Below are positions 55,065 through 63,256 of a DNA stretch of 64,000 nt, one piece after another (the stretch's first letter is position 1; every line of letters starts with the position of its first letter). Location of the stretch: NCBI RefSeq assembly GCF_000760215.1, contig NZ_JNAW01000004.1:1-64000 (forward strand). The letters are read 5' to 3'. A program made the translations under genes and the position numbers. The notes beneath the pieces are model-generated. The model searched no databases and was not told the DNA's origin. It worked only from the letters and a program-made list of their open reading frames with translations. The DNA comes from Prochlorococcus sp. MIT 0603. GTDB lineage: Bacteria > Cyanobacteriota > Cyanobacteriia > PCC-6307 > Cyanobiaceae.

Positions 55065-56027
55065 TTAATCACTCTGAAATGGATTGTTAGGCATTCGTTC
55101 AGTGCAATCCCTACTTAAAGAATCTAATGATTGCTTTTCTTGTTTATTTAATGTCCATTTAGATGCTTTACCAGCATCTTGTGCATGTAGTGGATTACGA
55201 AGCCCGACAATCGGCATTGATTCATGTGCCCTACACCAATTCAAGGCCACTTGTGCTTGCGAAGCTCCATGTTCTATTGCGATTTTGTTTAATTCCTTTC
55301 TCAATGCAAGACTTGCAGGCAAGAGTCTTTGAAAAAGTCTCCCTCTCAAGAAAGTTGTAACTGGTCTGTTCTTCTCATTAGGAGATATTGCCAATACACC
55401 TAGTGCTAATGGACTATACGCTAATAGTTGAATATTCAGTTCTTTACACACATCTTTGATTTGCAGATACTTTTCTGGTTCAGGAGACAATAAAGAAAAT
55501 TGTATCTGTAGACTCGTTAATGGAATACCTCGTATTTTGAGGCGATTATGAAACCAACGCAAACGCTTAGGCCCCATATTAGAAATACCTAACTGAAAGA
55601 TAAAACCGCTTTCGCAAAGGTCACTAAGCCCATCCATCAATTGAACTTCCTGCCATGGTGCATATCTAGCTGTACTCCAATGCAATTGCACTCGATCAAG
55701 CTTCCCTTGCAACCTCGCTTTACTTGCCATAAAGGCTGACTTAAAACCCTCTCTGCCTAACCGCCATGGATATGGAGCCAGTTTTGTGGCAACTATCAAA
55801 TTGCTATATTTCGAAGGTGGCAGTTTTTGTAAATACTTACCTAAAAGTTCTTCACTACGACCATTTAGAGAAGCTATTCCATACGAATCTGCTGTATCAA
55901 TGAAATTTAAACCTTGATCAACTGCTTCATTGAATGTGTTCTCCAAAAGATCATCTTGTTTTTGTGGCAGGTATCCCCAAAGCACTTTGTTTCCCCAAGC
56001 CCACGTACCAAATCCTATTGAAGCCAA
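55065..56027 (-). CDS. Aldo/keto reductase
   Basis: 320 aa, a (beta/alpha)8 barrel. The catalytic Asp/Tyr motif is DTADSYG (residues ~44-50), Lys in VATKLAP, His in QLHWS, and the NADPH-binding end is PIVGLRNPLHAQD. Reduces aldehydes or ketones; the natural substrate is not known. It separates the two zinc-GTPase modules. Confidence 0.88.
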   Translation of the reverse strand: MASIGFGTWAWGNKVLWGYLPQKQDDLLENTFNEAVDQGLNFIDTADSYGIASLNGRSEELLGKYLQKLPPSKYSNLIVATKLAPYPWRLGREGFKSAFMASKARLQGKLDRVQLHWSTARYAPWQEVQLMDGLSDLCESGFIFQLGISNMGPKRLRWFHNRLKIRGIPLTSLQIQFSLLSPEPEKYLQIKDVCKELNIQLLAYSPLALGVLAISPNEKNRPVTTFLRGRLFQRLLPASLALRKELNKIAIEHGASQAQVALNWCRAHESMPIVGLRNPLHAQDAGKASKWTLNKQEKQSLDSLSRDCTERMPNNPFQSD

Positions 56028-56115
56028 CTTTTAATTTTACAGATACACATCAATGGTGGCATAACTCTAACCGACTAGTAAGTTGATAAGGTCACAACAT
56101 GTTTAGCTTGGTGGC

Positions 56116-56331
56116 ATGACCAGCCAAGAAACAATCGAAGAAAGAAGGAAACGCTTCAAAGCAATGAGCAGCTATGAGCGTCAAGCATTATTAAGAAAAA
56201 AGATGAAAGATGAAGGTTTAGAGGAGGGAAGTGGGGTTAAAGGGAAAGGGTTATCCTCATATGACCAACACGAAATATGGGAGCTAATTCAAGTCACAAG
56301 CTGTTTAGAACAATTGAAAGCAAAACAATGA
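56116..56331 (+). CDS. Small conserved-type hypothetical protein, 71 aa
   Basis: 71 aa, highly charged and helical (TIEERRKRFKAMSSYERQALLRKKMKDEG). Similar short proteins occur in marine picocyanobacteria. No domain recognised. Confidence 0.6.
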   Translation: MTSQETIEERRKRFKAMSSYERQALLRKKMKDEGLEEGSGVKGKGLSSYDQHEIWELIQVTSCLEQLKAKQ

Positions 56332-56407
56332 CTCCAAGTCGTATTCTTATTAGCTTGAGAGTTTCCTTGGATTTCTTGATGTACAGATTAACTATTTAGC
56401 GAGTTAA

Positions 56408-56626
56408 TTAATAGTGAGGTGGCTTGGATTCCTCAGGAGGAAAGTATGGTTCATCCTCTTCATCAGAGCTTTGTTGCCTCCAGTATTCATCAGACGGGTC
56501 TAATGCTTCATTGTCAGGGTTGATTTTTTCATTCATAGCTTTCGGAAAATTAGCCCTAAATTCTTCTTTTAAAAATCTCTGAAAAAGATACCCCAAATAG
56601 AAAGTTAACTCTACAACCAACAGCAT
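56408..56626 (-). CDS. Small membrane hypothetical protein, 72 aa
   Basis: 72 aa: one N-terminal hydrophobic segment (MLLVVELTFYLGYLFQRF) and an acidic, Pro-rich C-terminus (SSDEEDEPYFPPEESKPPHY). No family recognised. Confidence 0.6.
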   Translation of the reverse strand: MLLVVELTFYLGYLFQRFLKEEFRANFPKAMNEKINPDNEALDPSDEYWRQQSSDEEDEPYFPPEESKPPHY

Positions 56627-56661
56627 TTGAAAGAATGTTTCTATAAATCATTTAAATCGCT

Positions 56662-56701
56662 AAAAAAAAGATCCCTGCTCAAAACAGCAAGGATCTTTTT
56701 T
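56662..56701. terminator. Bidirectional Rho-independent terminator
   Basis: A 10-bp outer stem (56665-56674 with 56691-56700) plus an inner TGCT/AGCA pairing, with A and T runs on both sides, would terminate transcription in either direction. On the minus strand it ends the hli gene at 56779-56886. Confidence 0.85.
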
Positions 56702-56778
56702 CTCTTACGACTTACCCTTTATCTAAAAAAGAATTTGTGAAGATCTTGAAAAAAAGGCTTGAATGGATTGAATTCCAT

Positions 56779-56886
56779 TTAGAAAATCCCTGGAATAATC
56801 TGACCAGTTACTGCGTAAGAACCAAATGCTGCTACAAAGCCAATCATTGCAGCCCAACCATTAAACTTTTCTGCTTCAGGTGTCAT
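56779..56886 (-). CDS. hli: High-light-inducible protein (Hli)
   Basis: 35 aa, EKFNGWAAMIGFVAAFGSYAVTGQIIPGIF. Nearly identical to the hli at 28838-28945 (three changes), indicating a recent duplication between two distant loci. Single-gene transcript ended by the terminator at 56662-56701. Confidence 0.9.
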   Translation of the reverse strand: MTPEAEKFNGWAAMIGFVAAFGSYAVTGQIIPGIF

Positions 56887-57369
56887 GTAAGTAATCAAGA
56901 ATGTGACATTGAGAACATAAAGCAAATATTAAAGAAGTGTGGGTAATAATGCCTACAGTTTTGATAAGAAGTTTACGTATTATTGATTAGTTAATCTTAT
57001 ACCTCATAAGCTTGTCTCAATTAGCAGCAGCTTCAAAAGATATACATATCGCCTCTAAAGCACTCAAAACCCTTGCAATCAAACAGTATTTACTATAAGG
57101 CCATCACAGAACATGCCCAACCAGAAAAGCATCAGGGATAATCATGCTTAATGTTCTAATCGAATAATCCCTATCTATAAAACAAAAAGCTTATCAAGGA
57201 AATTAATAAGTAGCGTAAGCAGCCTCTGCTTAAAACGATGAATGCAAAATGACGAGCGCTAGCTTGGGCGGAGGATGGAGGGGGGTGAAAAGTTCAAAAT
57301 GCTCAAAAACTTACTAGACAACAAGTGATAAAAATGATTACCATTTTAAAAGAAAAAGAACTTAGATCA
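56887..57369. other. Intergenic stretch before His-rich lipoprotein gene
   Basis: 483 bp with no gene. Near the right end, 57331-57347 (AAAATGATTACCATTTT) is a palindrome with 6-bp arms, 22 bp before the His-rich lipoprotein start. It resembles a Fur-family operator and, given the gene that follows, may be a second, degenerate Zur box. Confidence 0.5.
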
Positions 57370-57522
57370 ATGAAAAATTCTTTTCTTTCTTGTCTTGCTG
57401 CAACCACTCTGATCATTCCGCTTAGCCTCATTGGATGCGGGTCACAGGTAGAAAATGCTCCTACTGAACAAATGGAGAAAGGTCACGATCATCACGATCA
57501 TCACGATCATCACGATCATTAA
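57370..57522 (+). CDS. His-rich lipoprotein
   Basis: 50 aa from the ATG at 57370. Lipoprotein signal with lipobox Cys in LSLIGCGS, then a short linker and a tail of repeated His/Asp (GHDHHDHHDHHDH). It would sit on the outside of a membrane and bind zinc or similar ions. 53 bp before the second COG0523 GTPase on the same strand, with a palindrome 22 bp upstream. Possibly a zinc scavenger or transfer protein; no named family known to me. Confidence 0.7.
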   Translation: MKNSFLSCLAATTLIIPLSLIGCGSQVENAPTEQMEKGHDHHDHHDHHDH

Positions 57523-57575
57523 AGATATAAATAGATAAAGCCTTACTTTTTAGCAAGAAACCAAAGAAGCTACCT

Positions 57576-58595
57576 ATGGGAACCCCAGAAGGACATCTCG
57601 ATAAAAGCACTCCAAAAGGAATTCCGGTAAGCATTTTGACAGGTTTTCTTGGCTCCGGCAAAACAACCCTGCTAAATCACATATTAACGAAGCAAGAAGG
57701 AATTAAAACAGCTGTATTAGTAAATGAATTTGGAGAAATAGGAATTGATAATGACTTAATCGTGAAAACTGGCGAAGATATTATTGAACTAAGTAATGGA
57801 TGCATTTGCTGCACAATTAACGGAGAGTTACTTGAAGCAATAAACAGAATCCTAAAAAATAACAAGGAAATTGAATACTTAATTGTTGAAACTACAGGAC
57901 TAGCAGATCCCCTGCCAGTTGCAATGACAATCAATGGTGCAAGAGAACAATTAAGATTGGATTCTATAATTACATTGATTGATGCTGAAAATTTTAGTGA
58001 TGATATGCTTAGCAGCCAAATAGCAAGATCTCAAATAATATATGCTGATATATTATTAATAAACAAATGTGATCTTGTGAATGAGGATAAAATAACATTG
58101 ATTGAAATGAAAATATCAGAAATAAAAAATGATCCAAGAATCTTAAAAAGCATAAAAGGAAATGTTCCATTAGGCCTTTTATTAAGTGTTGGATTGTTTG
58201 AATCTGATCGCATCGCGAAAAATCATGTTAACAAGAATCACAGCCATGAACATAATCACAGCCATGAACATGAACATAATCACAGCCATGAACATGAATT
58301 ATCGATAGAAGGATTTACTTCATTTTCATTTCAATCTAATTATCCTTTCTTATTAAGAAAATTCCAAAATTTCTTAGACAATCAATTGCCATCAACTGTA
58401 TACAGAGCAAAAGGAATCCTTTGTTTTGAAGAAAGTGAAATAACTCATATCTTTCATTTATCTGGGAAGAGATTTACAATTGACGATAGTGATAGGGACC
58501 GGGAAAGAAAAATTAAGCTTGTTCTAATAGGAAAGAATATTGACCACAGAGTCCTAAGAAGACAACTCGAGGATTGCATATCTCATAAAACTTAA
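57576..58595 (+). CDS. Second COG0523 GTPase, with His-rich linker
   Basis: 339 aa. GFLGSGKTTLL (23-33), metal motif C76-I-C78-C79, VETTGLADP (104-112), NKCD (163-166), a His-rich linker (~217-240, NHSHEHNHSHEH) and a short CobW C-terminal domain. Lacks the beta module of the first GTPase. Likely a zinc-delivery GTPase like the ZagA/YeiR branch of the family. Preceded by the His-rich lipoprotein. Linker DNA is itself a short tandem repeat. Confidence 0.92.
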   Translation: MGTPEGHLDKSTPKGIPVSILTGFLGSGKTTLLNHILTKQEGIKTAVLVNEFGEIGIDNDLIVKTGEDIIELSNGCICCTINGELLEAINRILKNNKEIEYLIVETTGLADPLPVAMTINGAREQLRLDSIITLIDAENFSDDMLSSQIARSQIIYADILLINKCDLVNEDKITLIEMKISEIKNDPRILKSIKGNVPLGLLLSVGLFESDRIAKNHVNKNHSHEHNHSHEHEHNHSHEHELSIEGFTSFSFQSNYPFLLRKFQNFLDNQLPSTVYRAKGILCFEESEITHIFHLSGKRFTIDDSDRDRERKIKLVLIGKNIDHRVLRRQLEDCISHKT

Positions 58596-58784
58596 AAGCC
58601 GTAATTCTAAATAGAAGGATTAACTTAACGATGAAAAGATTGGAAAAATCAAATAACTCAACCTAACAACTATTCTTCTATTTCGTGGGTTTAAGCCTCG
58701 TGATATTGGACCGCCAATAATTTTAGTTATTACTTAAACCACTATTGGAAGTAGTACTAATCGATGAGTTATTTACTTATAAGT

Positions 58785-59531
58785 CTAATAATTCTTGGCA
58801 ACATTTGATTGTTGCCTAACAAGTTCAAAGAATTCCTGCTTCAGGCTTGCATCATGGCGAAAATCACCCCTAACAACTGAGTTAATCATGCTAGTATCTG
58901 GCTCTTTAACTCCTCGCCATTTCATACAATAATGCTGGGCCTTCACAATAATACCCAAACCTTTAGGTTCACATAAACGTTCGATTTCATCAGCAAGTAT
59001 CATCACAGCTTCTTCTTGAATATGTGGCCTGGAAAAAACCCAATCAGCTACCCTTGCAAATTTAGAAAGTCCAATAACTTTATCTCCTGGTTTAATTCCA
59101 ATCCAACAATCACCTAAGATTGGCACTAAATGATGAGAGCAGGCAGATCGAACAGTGATTGGTCCAACAGTATATATTTCATCTAAATTCTTATCATTTG
59201 GGAAACTAGTAACTTTTGGCTGTTTATAAAACCTACCTTTAAAAACTTCATTGATATACATTCTTGATACTCTTTCAGCAGTTTCTTGAGTATTGTGATC
59301 GTTCTCAATATCAATCAATAAGGTCTTAAGTAGATCTCTTACTCGTGTAGCAACTTCTTTCTCAAGCGTATCTAATTCTCCTGGCAATATATAATCAGAA
59401 ATATTATCATTTGCATGAAACCGTGCACCATTAGATTGGATACGTTCACGAATTATTTCTGAGACTAATTTGCATGAAATCGTTCCCTTTACATCATCTT
59501 TAATATCTTCATTTGGTGCTGTTGAAGTCAT
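58785..59531 (-). CDS. folE: GTP cyclohydrolase I, zinc type
   Basis: 248 aa with a long N-terminal extension. The zinc ligands are C131 and H134 (RSACSHHLVP) and C202 (AQHYCMKWRG), and the HGR-type fold is complete (GLSKFARVADWVF). It makes dihydroneopterin triphosphate for folate and pterin synthesis. Because FolE needs zinc, its placement near the zinc island may not be accidental, though this is inference. Confidence 0.95.
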   Translation of the reverse strand: MTSTAPNEDIKDDVKGTISCKLVSEIIRERIQSNGARFHANDNISDYILPGELDTLEKEVATRVRDLLKTLLIDIENDHNTQETAERVSRMYINEVFKGRFYKQPKVTSFPNDKNLDEIYTVGPITVRSACSHHLVPILGDCWIGIKPGDKVIGLSKFARVADWVFSRPHIQEEAVMILADEIERLCEPKGLGIIVKAQHYCMKWRGVKEPDTSMINSVVRGDFRHDASLKQEFFELVRQQSNVAKNY

Positions 59532-59742
59532 AATCCTTGATTTAAAGAACTAAAAGCAGACAAGTCTTGTTTAAAATCGTTAAAACCCTATCACATTAGT
59601 GACGAATTAGTAGGAGAGCAATCAGTCCTTGATAGGGAGGAAAAGATCTGAGTCACGAAATATACAAGATATAACGCGTAAGCTTTAAAGAGTAATAACG
59701 ACCCTCTATTTATATTCTAGCAAAAGTAGAGCAAGAAAATTC

Positions 59743-59910
59743 TTAGGGATCTTGGAAAGCATTACGCCATTTACCCTTATAAGGAAGCTTATAGTCCTCT
59801 TCATTCATAGGAATCCAACTCCAATCCGTGCAAATTGTTATTTGATAACCAATTACATATAAGGCAATAATCACGTTGAGCAAATTAATATGCATTATTG
59901 GAAGATCCAT
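59743..59910 (-). CDS. Small membrane protein, 55 aa
   Basis: 55 codons: one membrane helix (MHINLLNVIIALYVIGYQITI) and a polar tail with TDWSWIPMNEEDYKLP. Unknown function. Confidence 0.6.
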   Translation of the reverse strand: MDLPIMHINLLNVIIALYVIGYQITICTDWSWIPMNEEDYKLPYKGKWRNAFQDP

Positions 59911-60095
59911 GTTTCGTTTCTCAATGGATCATGATGATAACCAATCTTGAATAAAACAGCGTTGGAAAAACCGAACTAAGAATTCGGAAAAATTATATTG
60001 CTGATGGGTCATCCAGCCAGCCAAGCAGCTATGCTTCACACTCCTTAATGTTTTCTGTTATATTTCGTTACATGGATCAATTCTGCGTATGGATT

Positions 60096-60208
60096 AATCC
60101 ATCAGCTCAGTCATAGACATTGCTTTTCGAAGGCCAACAATCGTTGGGCTAATACTTCTTTTATAGGCATACCTTGTGACTGATCAAATAATCCCTGGCA
60201 CTTTCTAA
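60096..60208 (+). pseudogene. Decayed hli (copy of the 28537 gene)
   Basis: Reading in the frame of the intact gene gives SVIDIAFRRPTIVGLILLL, then an in-frame TAG, then AYLVTDQIIPGTF and the original stop. It matches the first array hli across its length and ends with the same TAATG overlap onto the next hli. The homology begins upstream, near 60037. The canonical start is lost. Confidence 0.82.
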
Positions 60209-60324
60209 TGAACAACTACTGGACAGTCGCAGAAAGGACTAATGGTCGCTTAGCGATGATTGGTTTATTTGCACTAATAATCAATTACGGTTTCTTTGGA
60301 TGGATAATTCCTGGCATTTACTAA
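60208..60324 (+). CDS. hli: High-light-inducible protein (Hli), divergent
   Basis: 38 aa. ERTNGRLAMIGLFALIIN is the one-helix signature, and it ends WIIPGIY. Position after the decayed hli matches the second array member at 28656, but the sequence has diverged. Overlaps the decayed gene by one base. Confidence 0.85.
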   Translation: MNNYWTVAERTNGRLAMIGLFALIINYGFFGWIIPGIY

Positions 60325-60507
60325 GTCACTGACTATAGCTTTCTATCCAAGCAAAAGTAGCCATAGGATCCTAACAGCTACTTATGCCAACTTTTTTGGT
60401 GAAGTTTTGGTTGTCTGATCAATCCACATATTCCCAAGGTTCTGACTAATTCCAAGGCGGAAGTCCATATCCTGCCTGTTACCAAATCTATCCCAAGAAA
60501 AATTAAA

Positions 60508-60615
60508 ATGACTCAACAATTTTCTATGGTTCTAAATTCACCATTTCGTGAATTGGTTGAATTTGCTTTCTTATGTGCTGTTGGTTTCACTGCTGGGTCA
60601 ATAGGAATCTTATGA
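60508..60615 (+). CDS. Small membrane protein, 35 aa
   Basis: 35 codons, one hydrophobic helix (FAFLCAVGFTAGSIGIL). Its stop overlaps the start of the 33-aa gene (ATGA). Unknown. Confidence 0.55.
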   Translation: MTQQFSMVLNSPFRELVEFAFLCAVGFTAGSIGIL

Positions 60616-60713
60616 GTTTCTCTGATTTACTTCTGTTGAGCTCATGGGCTGGTTTGCTTTACATCGGAGCTTTTCTTTGGAGAGATCTTTCAATCAGAAG
60701 ATCTGCCAAATAA
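60612..60713 (+). CDS. Small membrane protein, 33 aa
   Basis: 33 codons, one hydrophobic helix (LLLLSSWAGLLYIGAFLW) and a basic tail (RRSAK). Coupled to the preceding 35-aa gene. Unknown. Confidence 0.55.
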   Translation: MSFSDLLLLSSWAGLLYIGAFLWRDLSIRRSAK

Positions 60714-60767
60714 TCACAACTACTTTCAACATACAAAAGACCTTACTATCAAACATTTTTTACTGCT

Positions 60768-60944
60768 ATGTCTTTAGGGGAGTTTCAATCATCTACGGAG
60801 AATATCTCAACATTGACAGCCATTCTTTGGTGTTTTTATCCAATGGCCGTGCTTGTTGCTCTTGAGTTTCTTGCTCGTACATTCGATGACGATGACGATC
60901 AAGATGGAGGCAAGATGATTCCAATCTTGCAAGCTACTCAATAA
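60768..60944 (+). CDS. 58-aa membrane protein with acidic DDDDDQDGGKM tail
   Basis: 58 codons: a membrane helix (YPMAVLVALEFLA) then FDDDDDQDGGKMIPILQATQ. The tail is the same as in the 43-aa protein at 36011-36142. Function unknown. Confidence 0.7.
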   Translation: MSLGEFQSSTENISTLTAILWCFYPMAVLVALEFLARTFDDDDDQDGGKMIPILQATQ

Positions 60945-60983
60945 AATAATTGATTCATCCATTGATTTTCAAAAAGTTTTTGA

Positions 60984-61397
60984 ATGACAAGAATCAACTT
61001 GATCAATCCAAATGAATTATCTGATCAACATTTGTTGGCAGAATATAGGGAAATTTTCATGGTTGGTTCAGCACTCCAACGCTCAATAAAGTCCAAAACC
61101 TGGGAGAAAACCAAAGGGAGTCTACCCAAAGAATTCACCTTAAACATTGGACATGTGAAGTTCTTCTATAACAAGGGGAAATATCTACATAAAAGATATT
61201 TAGAGCTAATAGATGAAATGCAAAGTCGTGGTATGCGTCCAAATCCAGAACGACGTTTCAAAAAGGAGCAATGGCCAAGTGACTTATATAAAGACTGGGA
61301 GCCTAAAACAAAAGATATTCAACTGATAAGAAAAAGAATCAAAGAAAAAATCAATCAAAAGCCCACTTGGTATCGCTGGACAAATAAAAAAAGATAA
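60984..61397 (+). CDS. denV: Pyrimidine-dimer DNA glycosylase/AP lyase (T4 DenV type)
   Basis: 137 aa, very close to T4 endonuclease V in layout: MTRINL...DQHLLAEYRE at the start, with Thr2 (nucleophile after Met removal) and Glu23 (catalytic) in the expected places, then GHVKFFYNKGKYLHKR and the QKPTWYRW tail. The family cuts the glycosyl bond at UV-induced pyrimidine dimers and nicks DNA. Found in marine cyanobacteria and phages, so it may have moved by phage. Confidence 0.95.
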   Translation: MTRINLINPNELSDQHLLAEYREIFMVGSALQRSIKSKTWEKTKGSLPKEFTLNIGHVKFFYNKGKYLHKRYLELIDEMQSRGMRPNPERRFKKEQWPSDLYKDWEPKTKDIQLIRKRIKEKINQKPTWYRWTNKKR

Positions 61398-61523
61398 TTG
61401 ACCAAGAGCAGACAAAAAAGCACTCGTTCTTCATCCAATAGGGGATTTTGTCCAGAGGAATTATGGCGAACAATGGTAAAGAATCAAATGTATTTACTAA
61501 GTATTTTTTAATCAAACAGCCTT

Positions 61524-61712
61524 TTATTTAGGCGGTTTTTTCATGCCAAACATCTCTGCCATTTTGCCAGTAAAGGCAAAAGAAACAACAGCTCCAATAA
61601 ACATCAAAAAAGCAATTGCATTTGGAACTATCCCTCCATTAATCTGGGCTTCTCCTAAGCTTAGAAAGGTTATTACAACAAATACTCTTCCCCAGTTGTC
61701 AATCAAGTTCAT
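61524..61712 (-). CDS. Small membrane protein, 62 aa
   Basis: 62 aa with two hydrophobic segments (WGRVFVVITFLSLG and IAFLMFIGAVVSFAFTG) and a basic tail (GMKKPPK). The start directly follows the stop of the 47-aa gene, so they form an operon. Picocyanobacterial type; function unknown. Confidence 0.65.
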   Translation of the reverse strand: MNLIDNWGRVFVVITFLSLGEAQINGGIVPNAIAFLMFIGAVVSFAFTGKMAEMFGMKKPPK

Positions 61713-61856
61713 TTATTTAGTTAATCCTGAAAACAAGAAGAACCAAGTTAAGACAATCAAGTTAAGTGAAATCGTTAAAGAGATTGCAATGACTTTGAAA
61801 GTATTTCCAACTTCCTCAGTATCTGGATTTAATTTAATCCTTTCCATGTATGCCAT
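61713..61856 (-). CDS. Small membrane protein, 47 aa
   Basis: 47 codons: polar N-terminus (NPDTEEVGNTFK) and one hydrophobic helix (VIAISLTISLNLIVLTWFF). The stop codon is immediately followed by the ATG of the 62-aa gene (TAA-ATG). Confidence 0.65.
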   Translation of the reverse strand: MAYMERIKLNPDTEEVGNTFKVIAISLTISLNLIVLTWFFLFSGLTK

Positions 61857-62102
61857 GTTGCCAAAAACCTAAGTAAATTTAGATCAAGCCTAAACAAAAG
61901 ATGCTACCGGGGCTTTACAAAAAACCGGCTCTCAGTATTTAGTAGGATTTTCTGACACCCTTTTGACTCCAATTACTTTTTTTATTCTTTGAGTGCAACT
62001 TCCAGGTGCCAACATTCAGATCTATGTTCTAGTGCTCCCAAAGTACAAAAAACTGCTAAAACACAACCAAGATAATTTGGCAAGAATATACTGGGAGGGA
62101 TC

Positions 62103-62486
62103 ATGCTCCCAACCCATCAAACCTCAAAAGGACTAAAATCTCTCTACCTCTTTCTTTCGCAATGGCTGGAAATATTTCTTATTGGCTTAATGAAGACTGA
62201 TCAATGTTTAATGCCAAAGGAATTACAGCCAATTCCCCTACCCGCTTTAATCTCTATCCAAATTTTTCAAAAAACAAAAGAAATGCGCACAAAAATGTCC
62301 CCGAGAAGAGCTTTACTTACTGCGGCAATAATGACCGTTACACCAACTCTTCTATTTGTAACTTGCTCTGAAAAGTTTTCAGCTTTCGGGGTCCTAATTG
62401 CATCTACCCTCATTAATTGGCCAGTACTTCGATGGCTTGATGATCGGCAATGGTATAGAGAATGGATAAAAGAAGAATCTAGATAA
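62103..62486 (+). CDS. Hypothetical membrane protein, 127 aa
   Basis: 127 aa with a strong RBS (GGGAGG) that lies in a small hairpin including the start codon. Two hydrophobic regions (SLYLFLSQWLEIFLIGLM and the C-terminal ALLTAAIMTVTPTLLFV). A shorter start (the ATG before SPRRALL) would leave only the second. No family recognised. Confidence 0.45.
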   Translation: MLPTHQTSKGLKSLYLFLSQWLEIFLIGLMKTDQCLMPKELQPIPLPALISIQIFQKTKEMRTKMSPRRALLTAAIMTVTPTLLFVTCSEKFSAFGVLIASTLINWPVLRWLDDRQWYREWIKEESR

Positions 62487-62803
62487 TAAAATTAATTCTT
62501 TAAAAGGTATTGGTATGATCTTGCTGCCAGCTAAATCCTCATTATCTTCAAGCCAAGAGAAACAACAACTATCCCAAAAATCACTATAAAGCGCAAATGA
62601 GAAATAGTAGAAGTAAAAAGATATTTTGCGAAGTAATGTCTAACGACATTGCAATATCTCTTAAATTCTAGGCATCACAAGAGGCAAATCACCAACAAAT
62701 GTGAAGGGAAACATCAAATAGCACAAAACAAAAGGGTCTAATCAATTTTCAAACCTAATAACAACAAGCTCTTTCTTGAAAATTCCACCAAACCAAATAA
62801 CAA
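62487..62803. other. Intergenic stretch with decayed 43-aa gene
   Basis: 317 bp. The left third holds the decayed copy of the 43-aa gene (see 62492-62605); the remainder has no gene that I can see. Confidence 0.5.
62492..62605 (-). pseudogene. Decayed copy of the 43-aa DDDDQ-tail gene
   Basis: The minus strand aligns well to 36011-36142 (identical or near-identical blocks around the stop codon, the P-I-P codons and the acidic tract), but has a T insertion near the end and stop codons in the helix part. The tail reads LEDNEDLAGSKIIPIPFKEL, a mutated version of the acidic motif. Read as a pseudogene. Confidence 0.6.
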
Positions 62804-63184
62804 ATGAATCAAGAAATCACAAATGAATATTCCAAGAAAGCTCAAGAAGATGCTGAATGGGCTTACAACAATGCAATGGAAAAGTTCTACTACTCAATGT
62901 TAGAAGTTATTTTCTTAAGGATCAAAAGTCATCTAAGTCATCAGGGATTAAAAAAAGTCATCAAGATGGATGAGATAAGGAGTAAGAATGAAAAATTGAG
63001 TGTTGAATTTAGCCAGAAAACCTGGGCTGTTTTAGCAGAATCTTGGGCAAGTTCAGAAGGTCTAGCTATGAAAAAGATCGCTGATCTTTATGAACTTGAG
63101 ATAGCAGATTTTGATGTATCTAAAATTGAGAGCCTCAAGGGAAAAGCTAATACGCCACCAAGATGCGACCCAACTAGTGGATAA
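62804..63184 (+). CDS. Hypothetical protein, 126 aa
   Basis: 126 aa, hydrophilic and mostly helical (KKAQEDAEWAYNNAMEKFYYSMLEVIFLRIKS). No family recognised. Codon use is AT-rich like the rest of the window, unlike the following gene. Confidence 0.55.
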   Translation: MNQEITNEYSKKAQEDAEWAYNNAMEKFYYSMLEVIFLRIKSHLSHQGLKKVIKMDEIRSKNEKLSVEFSQKTWAVLAESWASSEGLAMKKIADLYELEIADFDVSKIESLKGKANTPPRCDPTSG

Positions 63185-63256
63185 TAGGAGCAAGAGTATA
63201 AGGTATGGGTAATGAAGCTCTCATAGCAGCTAAATATCACCAAGGCTTAAAAGCAT

